From Rhynchosporium graminicola (Eukaryota > Ascomycota > Leotiomycetes > Helotiales > Ploettnerulaceae), in the NCBI GenBank assembly GCA_900074885.1, contig FJUW01000037.1:186001-250000 (forward strand): 64,000 nt of DNA, read 5' to 3'. Of the stretch, positions 11,055 to 20,679 are shown piece after piece. Positions within the stretch are counted from its first letter, which is position 1; each line of letters starts with the position of its first letter. A program made the translations under genes and the position numbers. Below the pieces are notes generated by a model. The model did no database searches and was not told where the DNA came from. It saw nothing but the letters and a program-made list of their open reading frames with translations.

Positions 11055-12048
11055 ATGCCTCGAGTTTTCTTCATTACAGGAACCTCTTCCGGCTTTGGAA
11101 ACCATCTCGTCCAGGAGGTTTTGGATAAGGGAGACATTGCAGTTGCTACCGCGCGCAAGCCCGAGACTCTGAAATTCAAGGGCACCAATGACCAGGTGAT
11201 ATTCGAACTCCAAGCCTGGATACATATGCTGAAATTACCCAGAATTTCTTGGCGGTCAAGCTTGACGTAACAAAGGAAGCCGATGTTGAGTCCGCTTTCA
11301 AGTCCGCTATCGACCAGTTCAAGCGAGTAGACGTCGTCGTGAACAACGCTGGGTACGGACTCTCTGGTGTCTTCGAGGAGGTCACCGATGCCCAACTCCG
11401 CACTCAAATGGAAGTCAACTTTTTTGGCCTTCTTAACGTCACGAGAAAGGCTATGGACGTGATGCGCACGCAGGAGCCATCTGGTGGTCTTATCCAGCAA
11501 GTCACTAGCATCGGTGGTCAACGTGGTGTGCCCACTTTCAGTATTTACTGTGCCAGCAAGTGGGCTGTCGAGGGCTTCACAGAGACTGTTAGCCAGGAGG
11601 TCAAGCCAGAGTGGAATATCAAGTTCACTTGCGTTGAGCCTGGTGGATTCAGAACTGATTGGGCAGGCCGCTCGATGGCGTTCCCTGAGAAGAGACATCC
11701 TGCATACGACCACATTGATGCCAAGACGCAGATGAACAAGAGGAATGGAACGCGTATGTGTAAATACTCCTTCAGCTTCATTCACCTCTAGATTCTAGAA
11801 TCTCGTAGCTCCAGAGCTCTGTGCTTTTCTAAGAAATCGCCGCTAACTCTGATGCAGAGGCTGGTGAACCGTTGAAGGGTGCCAAGGCTATGTACGAGTT
11901 GGCTGTCATGAAGGACCCTCCATTGAGAGTCGTCATTGGTTCGGATGCGTATCAGGGGATTATGGGAAAGATCGAGGAGTACAGTAAGAACTACAAGAAG
12001 TATGAGAAGTTGTCGAACAGCACGGATGTTGATGGATATGAGGGTTAG
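11055..12048 (+). CDS. Short-chain dehydrogenase/reductase (classical SDR)
   Basis: NAD(P)-dependent oxidoreductase with a Rossmann fold. Three exons: 11055-11195, 11243-11753 and 11858-12048. The introns are 11196-11242 (47 nt, phase 0) and 11754-11857 (104 nt, phase 1), both GT-AG. The product is 280 residues, the usual length for classical SDRs. The cofactor motif TGTSSGFG is at residues 8-15 and NNAG at 81-84. The catalytic tetrad can be placed as Asn106, Ser136, Tyr149 and Lys153 (YCASK). A basic Arg/Lys pair after the second strand (ARK, about residues 33-35) suggests a preference for NADP. The substrate cannot be inferred. All splice junctions keep the frame and the gene looks intact. 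Confidence 0.95.
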
Positions 12049-12249
12049 AATTATTGACTAGATGAAATCATGAAATACATTAGATTAGCCGAGCAGTAGC
12101 CACACAGATATGACAAATAGAAGGAAGCGATCAGGTAAAATCTCAACATCATGATATTAATGGCATGATCTCAACGAACGATTCCTTGCTAAATTTTCCT
12201 GTACATCTTTCCACTATATCAAAACCGTGTCCATTACTCCACGCTAAGG

Positions 12250-12335
12250 CAATAGAGTTATAATTATCTTCTTATTATATTAGAAAGTGGCTAAGTAGTA
12301 TTCCGGCTATAGTAGTTTATAATAAAGTATATCGA
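12250..12335 (-). repeat. Short relic of gypsy family A pol region
   Basis: About 85 bp of AT-rich sequence in otherwise normal gene space. It matches the family A retrotransposon segment seen at about 49927-50010 and 37862-37935 (shared words such as TTATAATTATCTTCTTAT and GTAGTATTCCGGCTATAG). The orientation is the same as in the big cluster. It lies 200 bp downstream of the SDR gene and just beyond the end of the MARVEL-like gene. Confidence 0.75.
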
Positions 12336-12387
12336 GTCAAAGCAAAACTTCTCGCAACTCCCGAATTACACATCCTGTCTACTGCAT

Positions 12388-13018
12388 TCAGACCTTTCCT
12401 CCACCTCTCTTTGTCGACCTTCCATTTATGAAACTGAGTTCGACCGTGATGAGGAAGCAGCCAAACATGATCCAGACAAGAGCCGTGTCTGCTTGGACAA
12501 TGCGGCAACGGTCCCCACATCCTCTTCCAATCTCCTTTCATGTTTTTCGCTGTCTGAGGTGCTATATAATTTAACCACACTGGGATAAACAGAGAGCGTG
12601 CTTCTCAAGATAAAGATCTTTCGTGCAGTCTCCAACCTTGACTTGGACTGCAAAGGCCTGTAAAGTGTCAGAAAAGGACGTTTGAGCGGTTCGAGAAGAC
12701 TCACTAGTCCGCCAGCGAAGAAGGAAGAAAGCGGCAAAGTTGTCAAGAGCAAGCATCATCACGCCTTTGAGTCGATCGATATTCACGGCAATAATGCCAA
12801 TGGCTGCAATAACAAGTCCGGCACCACCACAGAACGCACCATACCGATCAATGCAGGTCCAGTGCCCGGGCCGTATCCCTTAACCAAGAAGACAGCGAGA
12901 GCAAGTACAACAGCAGAGATCAACACCTGAGTCAAAGGTCTATCAGCACACACGTCTGGAACATAACCACAAGAACTGTACTGACTTGAAAAGCACGTGC
13001 AGCGAGAGTGATGATCAT
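12388..13018 (-). pseudogene. MARVEL/Nce102-like four-TM membrane protein, frameshifted
   Basis: Minus-strand gene of the fungal MARVEL/non-classical-export family. Exon 1 begins MIITLAARAFQ (ATG at 13016-13018), then an intron GTCAGT...ACTCAG, then a helix VLISAVVLALAVFLVKGYG. The expected next block YGAFCGGAGLVIAAIGIIAV is in another frame, one base out near 12848. A second one-base shift near 12713 separates DNFAAFFLL from AGGL, where the family has an uninterrupted FFxLAGG. A GTGAGT...TTACAG intron follows. The final helix with the family signature CRxxQADTALxW ends at a TGA at 12388-12390. The exon just before it is not resolved. The two opposite one-base shifts argue for a broken gene; sequencing error is the alternative. 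Confidence 0.6.
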
Positions 13019-13956
13019 AACGAGTTGAGTCCGTGAAGTTTTGATTGCGAGTGAATTGGTCGTGTATGTAATATGTTTATTCCGCTGATGCAACGATAGA
13101 ACGGTGGAGGGGACGTTAGCCCGGAGCATGCTCGCTATATAAACAATGGCAGCGATCTGAATGGTGACCAAAGTGAGAGATCAACCATGAATGGGATTTC
13201 TCCAGGCTGTGAAATTGACATGCTGATGCATATCAAGGCAACAACGTCGTTATCTTTGATCCCAACCTCTCAGAGTCAGCAAACTTCCCACTTATGTGGC
13301 AGCCCAACTTTGGTAGGATTGCGGTACCGCTTCAAGGTCATTAGTCTGTGAATAGCATCAATATAGCCACAGTACTATAGATCATGATGGCTAACCGTTA
13401 CTCTTAAGCTGCGGGTGCTTGCCTTCCCACAAACCTGCATGGTCCCAAATTGAATCGTGACATATTCTGTCAATGTTTGTCTCCTGACGGATATGGAGGT
13501 TGTGTAACTCGGCACAAAGTGTTGGAAATAGACGAAAAACACAACAGAACGCACCAGGAAAGCAGAAATTACAGTAGCAAAGTTATTCTAGGGACAATTT
13601 AACGCGATCAAAAGATCGGCCAACATTGCATACACTCTTAAGATCGTGAGTTACACCATAAAACTGAAGCAGCAGATCTTTCTTAGCCAATCCTTCTGCG
13701 GCTGCCAGAGCGGCCACTTCACCAAGATGCTGCACATAACAGTCAGAATACTCGGGAGAATTGTCTATCAACGCCTCGGGGGATTTTGAAGAGCGTGTTC
13801 TTGATGAGGATAGATGAAGTGAGGTTAGCCATTACTTACAGTGCTGGAGATAGGGAGATCCATGCGCGCCTCGCTAACTAGACGAGGACGAGGCTGTTGA
13901 CAAAGACGAACTTCATCATAGTGTCTCCCGCCTCATTACCTTAGCATGCTTCCTTG
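13019..13956. other. Intergenic region without a recognised gene
   Basis: Between the two divergently oriented genes; it should contain both promoters. Short frames at about 13583-13771 show no recognisable domain or start context. Confidence 0.5.
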
Positions 13957-14898
13957 ATGAGCTCCATTGCCGACTCTTCGAAGTCACAAGCTCTCCGTGA
14001 TGAGATCTCTGAGCTTGAGCGGCAATTGGAAACTGCCAACGCGAAATTGAAAAGCAGTGAAGTTGCCTGCGGACCTATCCCCAGCCCCTCCAAGCTCCTT
14101 CGAAATGCTGGTAAGTCAGAGCATTCATCCATCACACAAGTCTCTAAAGAAAAAGCAGGGCCTCTTGCCGCCTCGTCTCATCATTTCCTCCTCCTTCTGT
14201 CAGACTCCGCTCTTCCTCTAGGCTCGTTCGCGTTCAGCAGCGGTCTAGAGTCTTATCTGGCGCATACTCGTCCGAGCTCATCGTTCCCCGCGTTCCTTGG
14301 ATATTCCCTCTCCTCCTATGCCTCGACAACTTTGCCTTTCGTTCTTGCGGCCCACAAGAATGTGTTCGATCTGGTAGAACTGGATGATACTCTAGATGCA
14401 GCGATAATGTGTACTGTGGGTCGGCGAGCGTCTGTTGCGCAAGGAAGAGCTCTGCTTTCGATATGGGATCGATCATTCAACTCTGCCTTGCCAGCTGGCG
14501 CATCCGCTTCCAGTGTGAAAGCATTAAAGGAATTCACCGTACTGTTGCGCGGTACATCATCCACTATAATCTCCAATGACTTGCCAACAGCCTCTGCCCA
14601 TCTTGGTCCGTTGTTCGGAGCAATCGCTTGTATACTGGGAATGAGCTTGGAGCAGACGGCATATGTCTTCATGTTGAGCCATGTGAAGGCTCTACTGTCA
14701 GCTGCTGTGCGAGCAAGTATCTTTGGACCATACCATGCCCAGAAACTTTTGGCGAGTATGGATGTTCAGGAATGCATCCAGCGAGTCATTGATCAGGAAT
14801 GGAACACCAGTATTGAGGATGCAGGCCAGAGTGTACCAGTCATGGACCTATGGATTGGGAGGCACGAGATGTTGTACTCGAGGATCTTCAACAGTTGA
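13957..14898 (+). CDS. ureF: Urease accessory protein UreF
   Basis: UreF acts with UreG and UreD/H in delivering nickel to apo-urease in the cytosol. The signature SDSALPLGSFAFSSG lies at about residues 88-102, followed by GLESYLAH. The C-terminal family motif appears as DLWIGRHEMLYSRIFNS right at the end. The product is 313 residues without splicing. The first 45 or so residues form an acidic/basic coiled-coil-like helix (LRDEISELERQLETANAKLK) not usual for the family. A perfect GTAAGT...AAAAAGCAG intron candidate of 48 nt (14110-14157) sits between this extension and the core and would keep the frame when spliced. I list the unspliced frame, since both read through. The next gene, cwc2, runs towards it, tail to tail, 140 bp away. 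Confidence 0.93.
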   Translation: MSSIADSSKSQALRDEISELERQLETANAKLKSSEVACGPIPSPSKLLRNAGKSEHSSITQVSKEKAGPLAASSHHFLLLLSDSALPLGSFAFSSGLESYLAHTRPSSSFPAFLGYSLSSYASTTLPFVLAAHKNVFDLVELDDTLDAAIMCTVGRRASVAQGRALLSIWDRSFNSALPAGASASSVKALKEFTVLLRGTSSTIISNDLPTASAHLGPLFGAIACILGMSLEQTAYVFMLSHVKALLSAAVRASIFGPYHAQKLLASMDVQECIQRVIDQEWNTSIEDAGQSVPVMDLWIGRHEMLYSRIFNS

Positions 14899-15040
14899 TC
14901 GGCTTATCTCTATCAATATATTGCATATTCGGTCATTGGGGGAAGACAATCAATCATAGTGTTCTGAAACACCTCTCATTCTCTCAGTATATGCTACAGC
15001 CGCCCCATCCATGCCTGTCCTTGAACGCCAAATGCTAACC
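14899..15040. terminator. Convergent 3' region between ureF and cwc2
   Basis: 142 bp separate two converging stop codons, so both polyadenylation regions must lie here or overlap. No specific signal stands out. Confidence 0.4.
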
Positions 15041-16296
15041 CTAATCACTATCACTATCACTATCGTACGCGACCAAAGGGCCTGATGGCGCCGAAGGTTT
15101 TGGTTTAGGTGCAATTCCTTGCGCGCCTTTCAAAGCCGCCAGAGTGCTACTTGAGAATATGCCACTTTCCTCTGCCTCTTCCTTCTCCACCTGGTCAGCC
15201 TCAAGCATCAGTCGTTGGTCGGCCTCGATCATCAACTGTTGCTCATCCTCGAGCTCTAGTCCTTGTCTCCCCACAGGATTGACAGCATTCGCACTTCTAG
15301 CAAAGTAGATGTCATCCGGGGCTTCATATCCTACCAGGCCAAATCCACCATCGATCTTCTTTCGCTTGCGTGCTTCGGGATCCCGACCCTCGATTTCTGC
15401 CACGAATTCGGCTGGTAATGCTCTTCGTACCGCCTCTGCTGCTTGCTCCTCGATTCTCCGTACCTCTCGCTTTTGTGCCATAGGATTGGGATCTGCACTG
15501 GCCCATCGGACGTTAAGGATCTCGCTGTGATCTAGTGATTGATGTGCCATAGCTTCTTTTGCGAATTGTGCGTTCGATTCGTTTGTGTATGTGATGAATG
15601 CAACACCTCTTGTGTTCAGAACACGGACTGTAGACGATCAGAACGTATAAAGGAAATACACATATAAACTTGTACAAACTTACTACGCTCGACTTGTCCC
15701 CATTCTGCAAAATGTCTGGCGACAACCTCCTCGATGTCATCACTGGCATGAATCCTTCCAACGTAGATTGTACGATTCTGCCTCATGAAACTTCCTACAC
15801 CTCCCATATCGTCTCTATAGTCGGAATGCTTGTCTCTCCCGAAGACATCCACGTTTGGGTTGAACATGTCGTGAATACCAGGCAATCTATGCAGATACTC
15901 GCACTCCTGGCCTTTCGGACATATGCCACGCGCGAAGAATAGGCAAAAATAGCTTCCAGTGACCTTGTCCGCCCTCGTGTATCCCGTATCCTTCGCAACA
16001 TTGCAACGTCCTGCAGCCGCAGTCTTCGACAAGTACTTGTCTTCACGGTCACCACCAGACCATTTGTTGTACCAGATATTGAAGATCGTTCCCGTCTGCG
16101 GAGGAGGTTCGGATTTCATCGTCGAAGGATCAACTTGTGGTCGCGCTGGACGCTTCTTCTTGCGAATTATCTTCTTCATCTTGCGTTCTGGAGCTGCGAC
16201 CTCACTGCTAGTTGTCGCGAGAGCGGTCGAGGTCTCCTCTACTTCCATATCTGGGTTAGGCATCGTAAGCGGAGTTTCGATCTCGACGTCGGCCAT
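15041..16296 (-). CDS. cwc2: Pre-mRNA-splicing factor Cwc2 (RBM22-like)
   Basis: Component of the Prp19-associated NTC that contacts U6 snRNA in the catalytic spliceosome. Two exons: 15684-16296 and 15041-15627. The intron 15628-15683 is 56 nt (GTAAGT...CTACAG, phase 1). The product is 399 residues. A Lys-rich KKIIRKKKRP segment (41-50) precedes the Torus region (about 70-115). A CCCH zinc finger of spacing C-x7-C-x5-C-x3-H is at Cys118, Cys126, Cys132 and His136, all present. An RRM follows with RNP2 TIYVGRI at 176-182 and RNP1-like RGVAFITY after the splice junction. The C-terminus is Glu-rich with a terminal SDSDSD. Domain order and motif spacing match fungal Cwc2, so the assignment is secure. 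Confidence 0.97.
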
Positions 16297-17338
16297 GGTT
16301 TGTCACTCGCCGCGGGGTGTGATTACTTGAGTCCTTTGGAGTCAAAAAGTTCAAGGCTGAGACTCGCGCCTGGCTCGTCCTGCGCCACAGCCTCCCGCCG
16401 CTAAGCCTTTTCAGCCACTGGCTTCTACTGCACGGAGTATTCTTTGCTTGAGGTCCACATTGAATGCTGCGCACCCAGGATAAGTTCAAAAATGATTGAA
16501 ATTACTATACAAGCAACCGTCAACGTGGGCCGGAGTTGCATCTTGGTACGATCCAACGGCGGTCGGAACTTCCAAGAGCCCCATCAGTACCGCAAGATCA
16601 TGACGCTGCAGCTGAAGAGCTCTGCCTCTAAACAAACATTCATTGGCCTTGAGATAGAGGTTTCACTCTGCACACTTCGTACAATTGTACAACATGAACG
16701 AATTCGTATTTTGCCGCGGCTATCATCGTTCTGCCGGCATAACAACAATATTGCTCTTCGTGACGCATTTCGCCCCTCCCCGATAGGCAGAGACCCATCC
16801 ACAGACGAATTCAAGACTCTCATTGCTCCCATCTGATTCTACGTCAACATACTCAGCAAAACTTCGGCCACTACGAGCAGCAATGGAGAAGATCACGGAA
16901 GTCTTCTTTGACCCCTTCGCGACCATCAAGGCCCAGGTTGTTGCATTCTAGAGGATTTCCTACTTGGATCAGCGCACCCAGTTATTAGGGATGTTTTTGA
17001 AGTTGATTCCTCTCTCCTGCTAGAAGCGACTTCGGACGAGTGAGCAGTTGGGCAACGGATGGTCTTTGTATGCAAATCGAGCTCTAACTGAATTAGGCTG
17101 CCATCTTAGCCAAAGCATTTAGTGTGCTGATGGTTAATAGTCTAGAAAAGCTACTCTCCTGCCGTACTTGCCTTGGGTGTTGACGAGACTGACATTTTGA
17201 CCTACGCCGAGGACCATTTGTTCAAGGCCGCCGATCTTGAGTCAAATTGGGCTGGGAGGTGTCACAAGGCAATTCCTAATGCAAAATGCCAGGGCATATT
17301 GAGGACTTCTGGAACTTTGCAGAGATGGCGACGAGGAG
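16297..17338. other. Intergenic region upstream of cwc2
   Basis: No recognised gene. It holds the cwc2 promoter at the left. Several short frames on both strands cover 16444-16929 without any recognisable domain. About 17160-17340 can be read as a protein-like stretch (LGVDETDILTYAEDHLFKAAD), which may be a decayed exon of unknown kind. Confidence 0.4.
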
Positions 17339-17767
17339 ATGGATGAATGCACTAAGACCATGCGAAGGAGCTTTATGAAGCAAACCGTCAGCAATGCCGA
17401 GAACGCGAGGGCTCTGTGGCAAGTCGGGAAGAGCGGAGAATTTGGAGATAACAATCAATTCCTCGATAAGGCATTGCTGACCGAGATGCTAACTGGAGAG
17501 AAGAACTCAATAATTGAACTTCAATTTGCTTCTGTAGCTAAATTTGCCGCTCAGCCTGTGGACATGAAGCAATTTCTCATTGTCATCAACCCTGATTCCG
17601 TCCTAAAGACGGAAAATCTGTCGTTTGAGAGGATCTCTGTAAGATCTGCAGCCTTCAGCAGTGCTCGTGCTCCGGAATCTGGGACTCTTACCAGCTCTAG
17701 AAGAAGTAGGCATCTAGACAGAAGAGCTAAAGTACTACAATTGACATGGACACTTTGTCATTGCTGA
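17339..17767 (+). CDS. Doubtful open frame, 142 codons, unknown
   Basis: An ATG-started frame with no identified domain. Its last third overlaps, in another frame, the FAD-monooxygenase remnant beginning near 17650. At least that end is therefore a chance reading, and the whole may be one. Confidence 0.2.
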   Translation: MDECTKTMRRSFMKQTVSNAENARALWQVGKSGEFGDNNQFLDKALLTEMLTGEKNSIIELQFASVAKFAAQPVDMKQFLIVINPDSVLKTENLSFERISVRSAAFSSARAPESGTLTSSRRSRHLDRRAKVLQLTWTLCHC

Positions 17768-17965
17768 GCCGAGAGGGGAGAAAGCTGGATATCTCGTGCC
17801 GCAATTTTCCGTTCATAGGGGGATGCTGCATGCCATGCTACTTGAAGCAGTGAGGAGAGACTGGGAGAAGGATGTGTTTGTACGGATCATGTGTTTACAA
17901 CTTATGAGCAAGACGAAAACAGTATCACCGCGAAGTTCACAAAGAAATCAGATCCAGCGTGTGAC
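17650..17965 (+). pseudogene. FAD-dependent monooxygenase fragment, broken by stops and by a transposon
   Basis: Partial aromatic-ring-hydroxylase-type flavoprotein. The frame gives VLRNLGLLPALEEVGI, then a TAG and soon a TGA, then FVIAEPRGEKAGYLVP followed by FSVHRGMLHAMLLEAVRRD, the family block that precedes the NAD(P)H/substrate region. After a frame change near 17880 the sequence continues TDHVFTTYEQDENSITAKF. The similarity stops where the inverted-repeat element starts at about 17967. The N-terminal GxGxxG dinucleotide-binding motif was not found upstream. The TGA sits where Trp is likely (G-to-A). Identification rests on the HRG...LHAMLLEAVRR block and the following YEQDEN..TAKF strand. 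Confidence 0.6.
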
Positions 17966-18202
17966 GGGTTGCACCCATTAGTATGCTTGACGCCTGAGGC
18001 GTCTACGCTAGTATCTGACGTATTATCATACGTATTCTAATACTACTGCCACTAGCGGCCGCGGCATTATTTTTTCTTCGAAGGGAAATCCTTATTCCTC
18101 CCTTCCCTCCTTAGTTAATTCTTCTTATAATACAGACGAGCTTTTATACTATATACTTTATATTCGCCCTATGATATTAGAATTAACTTATTCCTAATAT
18201 TC

Positions 18203-18535
18203 TTAATTAAACGAAAGAGGATCTGCTTTCGAGCAGTAGATAATACGCGTGCGTAAGAAAGCTAGTACCCTAGCCTTACTATTACTATACGCATACTTAC
18301 GATACGGAGACAGACGCCTCGGACTATATATAGTAGATCCGGCTGCCTTACTCACTTACGCTTAATATTGTTAATTGAACGAAGGAGGATCTGCTTTCGG
18401 GCAGTAGACGATACGCATGCGTAAGAAAGCTAGTACCCTAGCCTTACTATTACTATACGTATACCTACGATACGGAGATAGACGCCTCGGACTATATACA
18501 GTAGATCCGGCTGCTTTACCTATAATACTACTCTG
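18203..18535. repeat. Two tandem 168-bp subterminal repeats in the left arm
   Basis: The second unit begins at 18371, 168 bp after the first. Each contains GATCTGCTTTCG(A/G)GCAG, GCGTAAGAAAGCTAGTACCC and GATCCGGCTGC. Related units occur inverted in the right arm at about 19850-20230. Confidence 0.85.
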
Positions 18536-19847
18536 ATTTAGCTCTATATTCTTAGCTTTAACGCTAGGAAGTAAACTAGATAAAATAGTATATCTCGTAT
18601 TAATATAGTTAGGTAATTATAACGTGTTAGTATATATAACTATATTCAGGTTTAAGTAACTTATATACTTATAACTATTCTTTAACGCCGAATAATACTT
18701 ATAAATCTTAGAGTTAAGCTTATTAAATAAATATAGAAGTTCTAGAATAGGAGTATTATTATACTTTAGCTTAAGGAAAGCGCGAATATATTATAAGTAA
18801 TATATATAATACGCCGCTGAAAGGGTACTAGCGGGAACTAGTAAAGGTACTATAGAAGTTAGTATTATAGATCTATAAAACTCTTATACTTTATCTGAAG
18901 ACTATCCTTAACTCTAAGGTAAGTAACTTACTTATAATAAGAGAAGAGTTAATTAAGTTAATTAATATATAAGATTATAATAGATTATTATAATAGTTAG
19001 TAACGATACCTACTCTAGTAACTATATTATAGTCTAGCGAGAGTATACTTATAGTTTAAGTGATTATCGCGGTTAAAGAAGAAAGGCTCTAATATTAATA
19101 AACCCTTTCCTTTATATACCCTACGCCCTACTTAAACTCGACTCCTGCTATAAATAGATAAAGAAAATATAGCTTACCGCCCGATTTAGAAGCTATGACT
19201 AATATAGTACTATTATAGTAATATAACTAATTAGTACCTGATAAAGACTTTACTACTATTAAAGACTAGCTAGTATCTATTACGCGAATATCGACGAAAA
19301 TAGTTATAATAAAGACTAATTTCTAGCGTAAACTATAACCTTCCGAGCTTAGGGTTAAGCTCTTCTTAGGGGGGGGAATATAACGATAGTTCACCTGAAT
19401 ATCATATAAGGAGAAAGATAAATACCGGGGCTTAAGTTCATAGGTATTATAATATGGCAAGGTTACGTTGATCTTCAGAGTAAGGCATAGAGGTAGTAAT
19501 CGTATGAATGATATTAGTTGCATTATAGTACTAATTACTATAGAGAGTTAACTAAAGGTATTATCTAGGAATATCCGCACGGACTATGCACGTGACTACA
19601 GTCACCTGATCCATGCCAAGACCTATATCCTCGCAACATATAAGTATCCCGGTATAACTAGTATCCGACTTAGTATAGTATCGGACTAGTACCGGTATAT
19701 ATATATAAGGTGCCTTATATTCTATCTCTCTCTTTCTTCCTTCATTATCTTTTTATTTCCTTAGTAGTAGATTATATAAGATCGCTCTTAGCCTCCCTAC
19801 TTGTTTTATCCTTGCTCGTATATCGCCTTGAGTCTTATGTCGTTACA
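18536..19847 (+). mobile_element. Truncated gypsy family A copy (A5), 3' part plus LTR
   Basis: Plus-oriented fragment inside the inverted-repeat element. It has about 840 bp of the 3' non-gag-pol region, including an inverted piece of the antisense gene, then the hairpin at 19345-19362, an 8-G polypurine tract at 19369-19376 and one LTR, 19379-19847. The 5' side is missing. The LTR is 469 bp instead of 268 bp because of an extra segment at about 19446-19642. Confidence 0.8.
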
Positions 19848-20477
19848 CTGAAGCGTCTGTCTCCGTATCGTAGGTACGGCAGCCGGATCTACTGTATATA
19901 GTCCGAGGCGTCTATCTCTGTATCGTAAGTATACGTATAGTAATAATAAGACTAGGTTACTAGCTTTCTTACGCACGCGTATTATCTACTGCTCGAAAGC
20001 AGATCCTCTTTCGTTTAATTAAGAATATTAAGCGTAAGTAAAGTAGCCGGATCTACTATATATAGTCTAAGGCGTCTATCTTCGTATCGTAAGTAAGGTA
20101 GCCGGATCTATTATATATATTCTGAGGCGTCTGTCTCTATATCGTAAGTATAAGTATAGCGATAGTAAAGCTAGGGTACTAGCTTTCTTACGCACGTATA
20201 TTATCTACTGCTCGAAAGCAGATCCTCTTTTATTTAATTAAGAATATTAGAAATAAGTTAATTCGAATATTATAAGGCGAAAGTAAAGTATATAATATAA
20301 AAGCTTATTTATATTATAAGGAGAATTAACTAAGGAGGGAGTAGAGGAATAAGAGTCTCTCTTCGAAGAAAAGATAATACCGCGGCCGCTAGTAGCAGTA
20401 GTATTAGAACACGTATAATAGTACGTCAGATACTAGCGTAGACGCCTCAGGCGTTAAGTATACTAACGGGTGCAACC

Positions 20478-20679
20478 TGTAACGACACAAGACTCAAGGC
20501 GGTATACAAGTAAGAATAAATAAGTAGGGAGGCTAAGAGCGATCTTATATAGTCTAGTACAAAGGAAACAGAAAGATATAGAGCTCTAAAGGAGTCTGCA
20601 CCTTCTATATATATAAGGAGGGTATGCCTAAAGTACCGATACTGGCCCGTATCTACTACGTATACTATGCGCTATTATA
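20478..20679 (-). repeat. LTR of family B (202 bp)
   Basis: Reads TGTAACGACACAAG at its left edge; in sense orientation the LTR ends TCGTTACA. It contains GAGCTCTAAAGGAGTCTGC, absent from A LTRs. The same length occurs in both LTRs of B2. Confidence 0.9.

Larger units (their letters stand above)
17967..20477. mobile_element. DNA element with very long inverted repeats, interrupted by a gypsy fragment
   Basis: The left arm (about 17967-18535) and right arm (19848-20477) are inverted copies. Both outer ends read GGTTGCACCC, followed by a small perfect hairpin GACGCC-TGA-GGCGTC, then ACTAGCGGCCGCGG further in. The arms differ mainly by transitions typical of RIP. They contain a subterminal repeat of about 168 bp with the words GGATCTGCTTTCGAGCAG and AAAGCTAGTACCCTAGCC. 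No transposase is visible. The centre was replaced by a truncated family A retrotransposon. The left end interrupts the FAD monooxygenase, and the right end abuts the B1 LTR directly. It could be a foldback element or a long-TIR non-autonomous transposon; the superfamily is not assignable. Confidence 0.75.

Noticed and set aside
10967..11785. 272-codon minus-strand ORF over the SDR gene
   Set aside because: Shadow of the dehydrogenase exons; the SDR motifs and splice sites are on the plus strand.
12682..12930. Plus-strand ORF of 82 codons
   Set aside because: Antisense shadow of the MARVEL-like gene, whose family motifs are clear on the minus strand.
15670..16404. Plus-strand ORFs opposite cwc2
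   Set aside because: Shadows; the Cwc2 zinc finger and RRM lie on the minus strand.
16444..16929. Open frames on both strands between cwc2 and the repeat island
   Set aside because: No domain, no splice pattern, overlapping frames on opposite strands.
18001..18060. Possible CRISPR-like or satellite hairpin array at the repeat border
   Set aside because: The palindrome occurs once per arm as part of the inverted repeat; there is no regular spacer structure, and CRISPR is not expected in a fungal nucleus.
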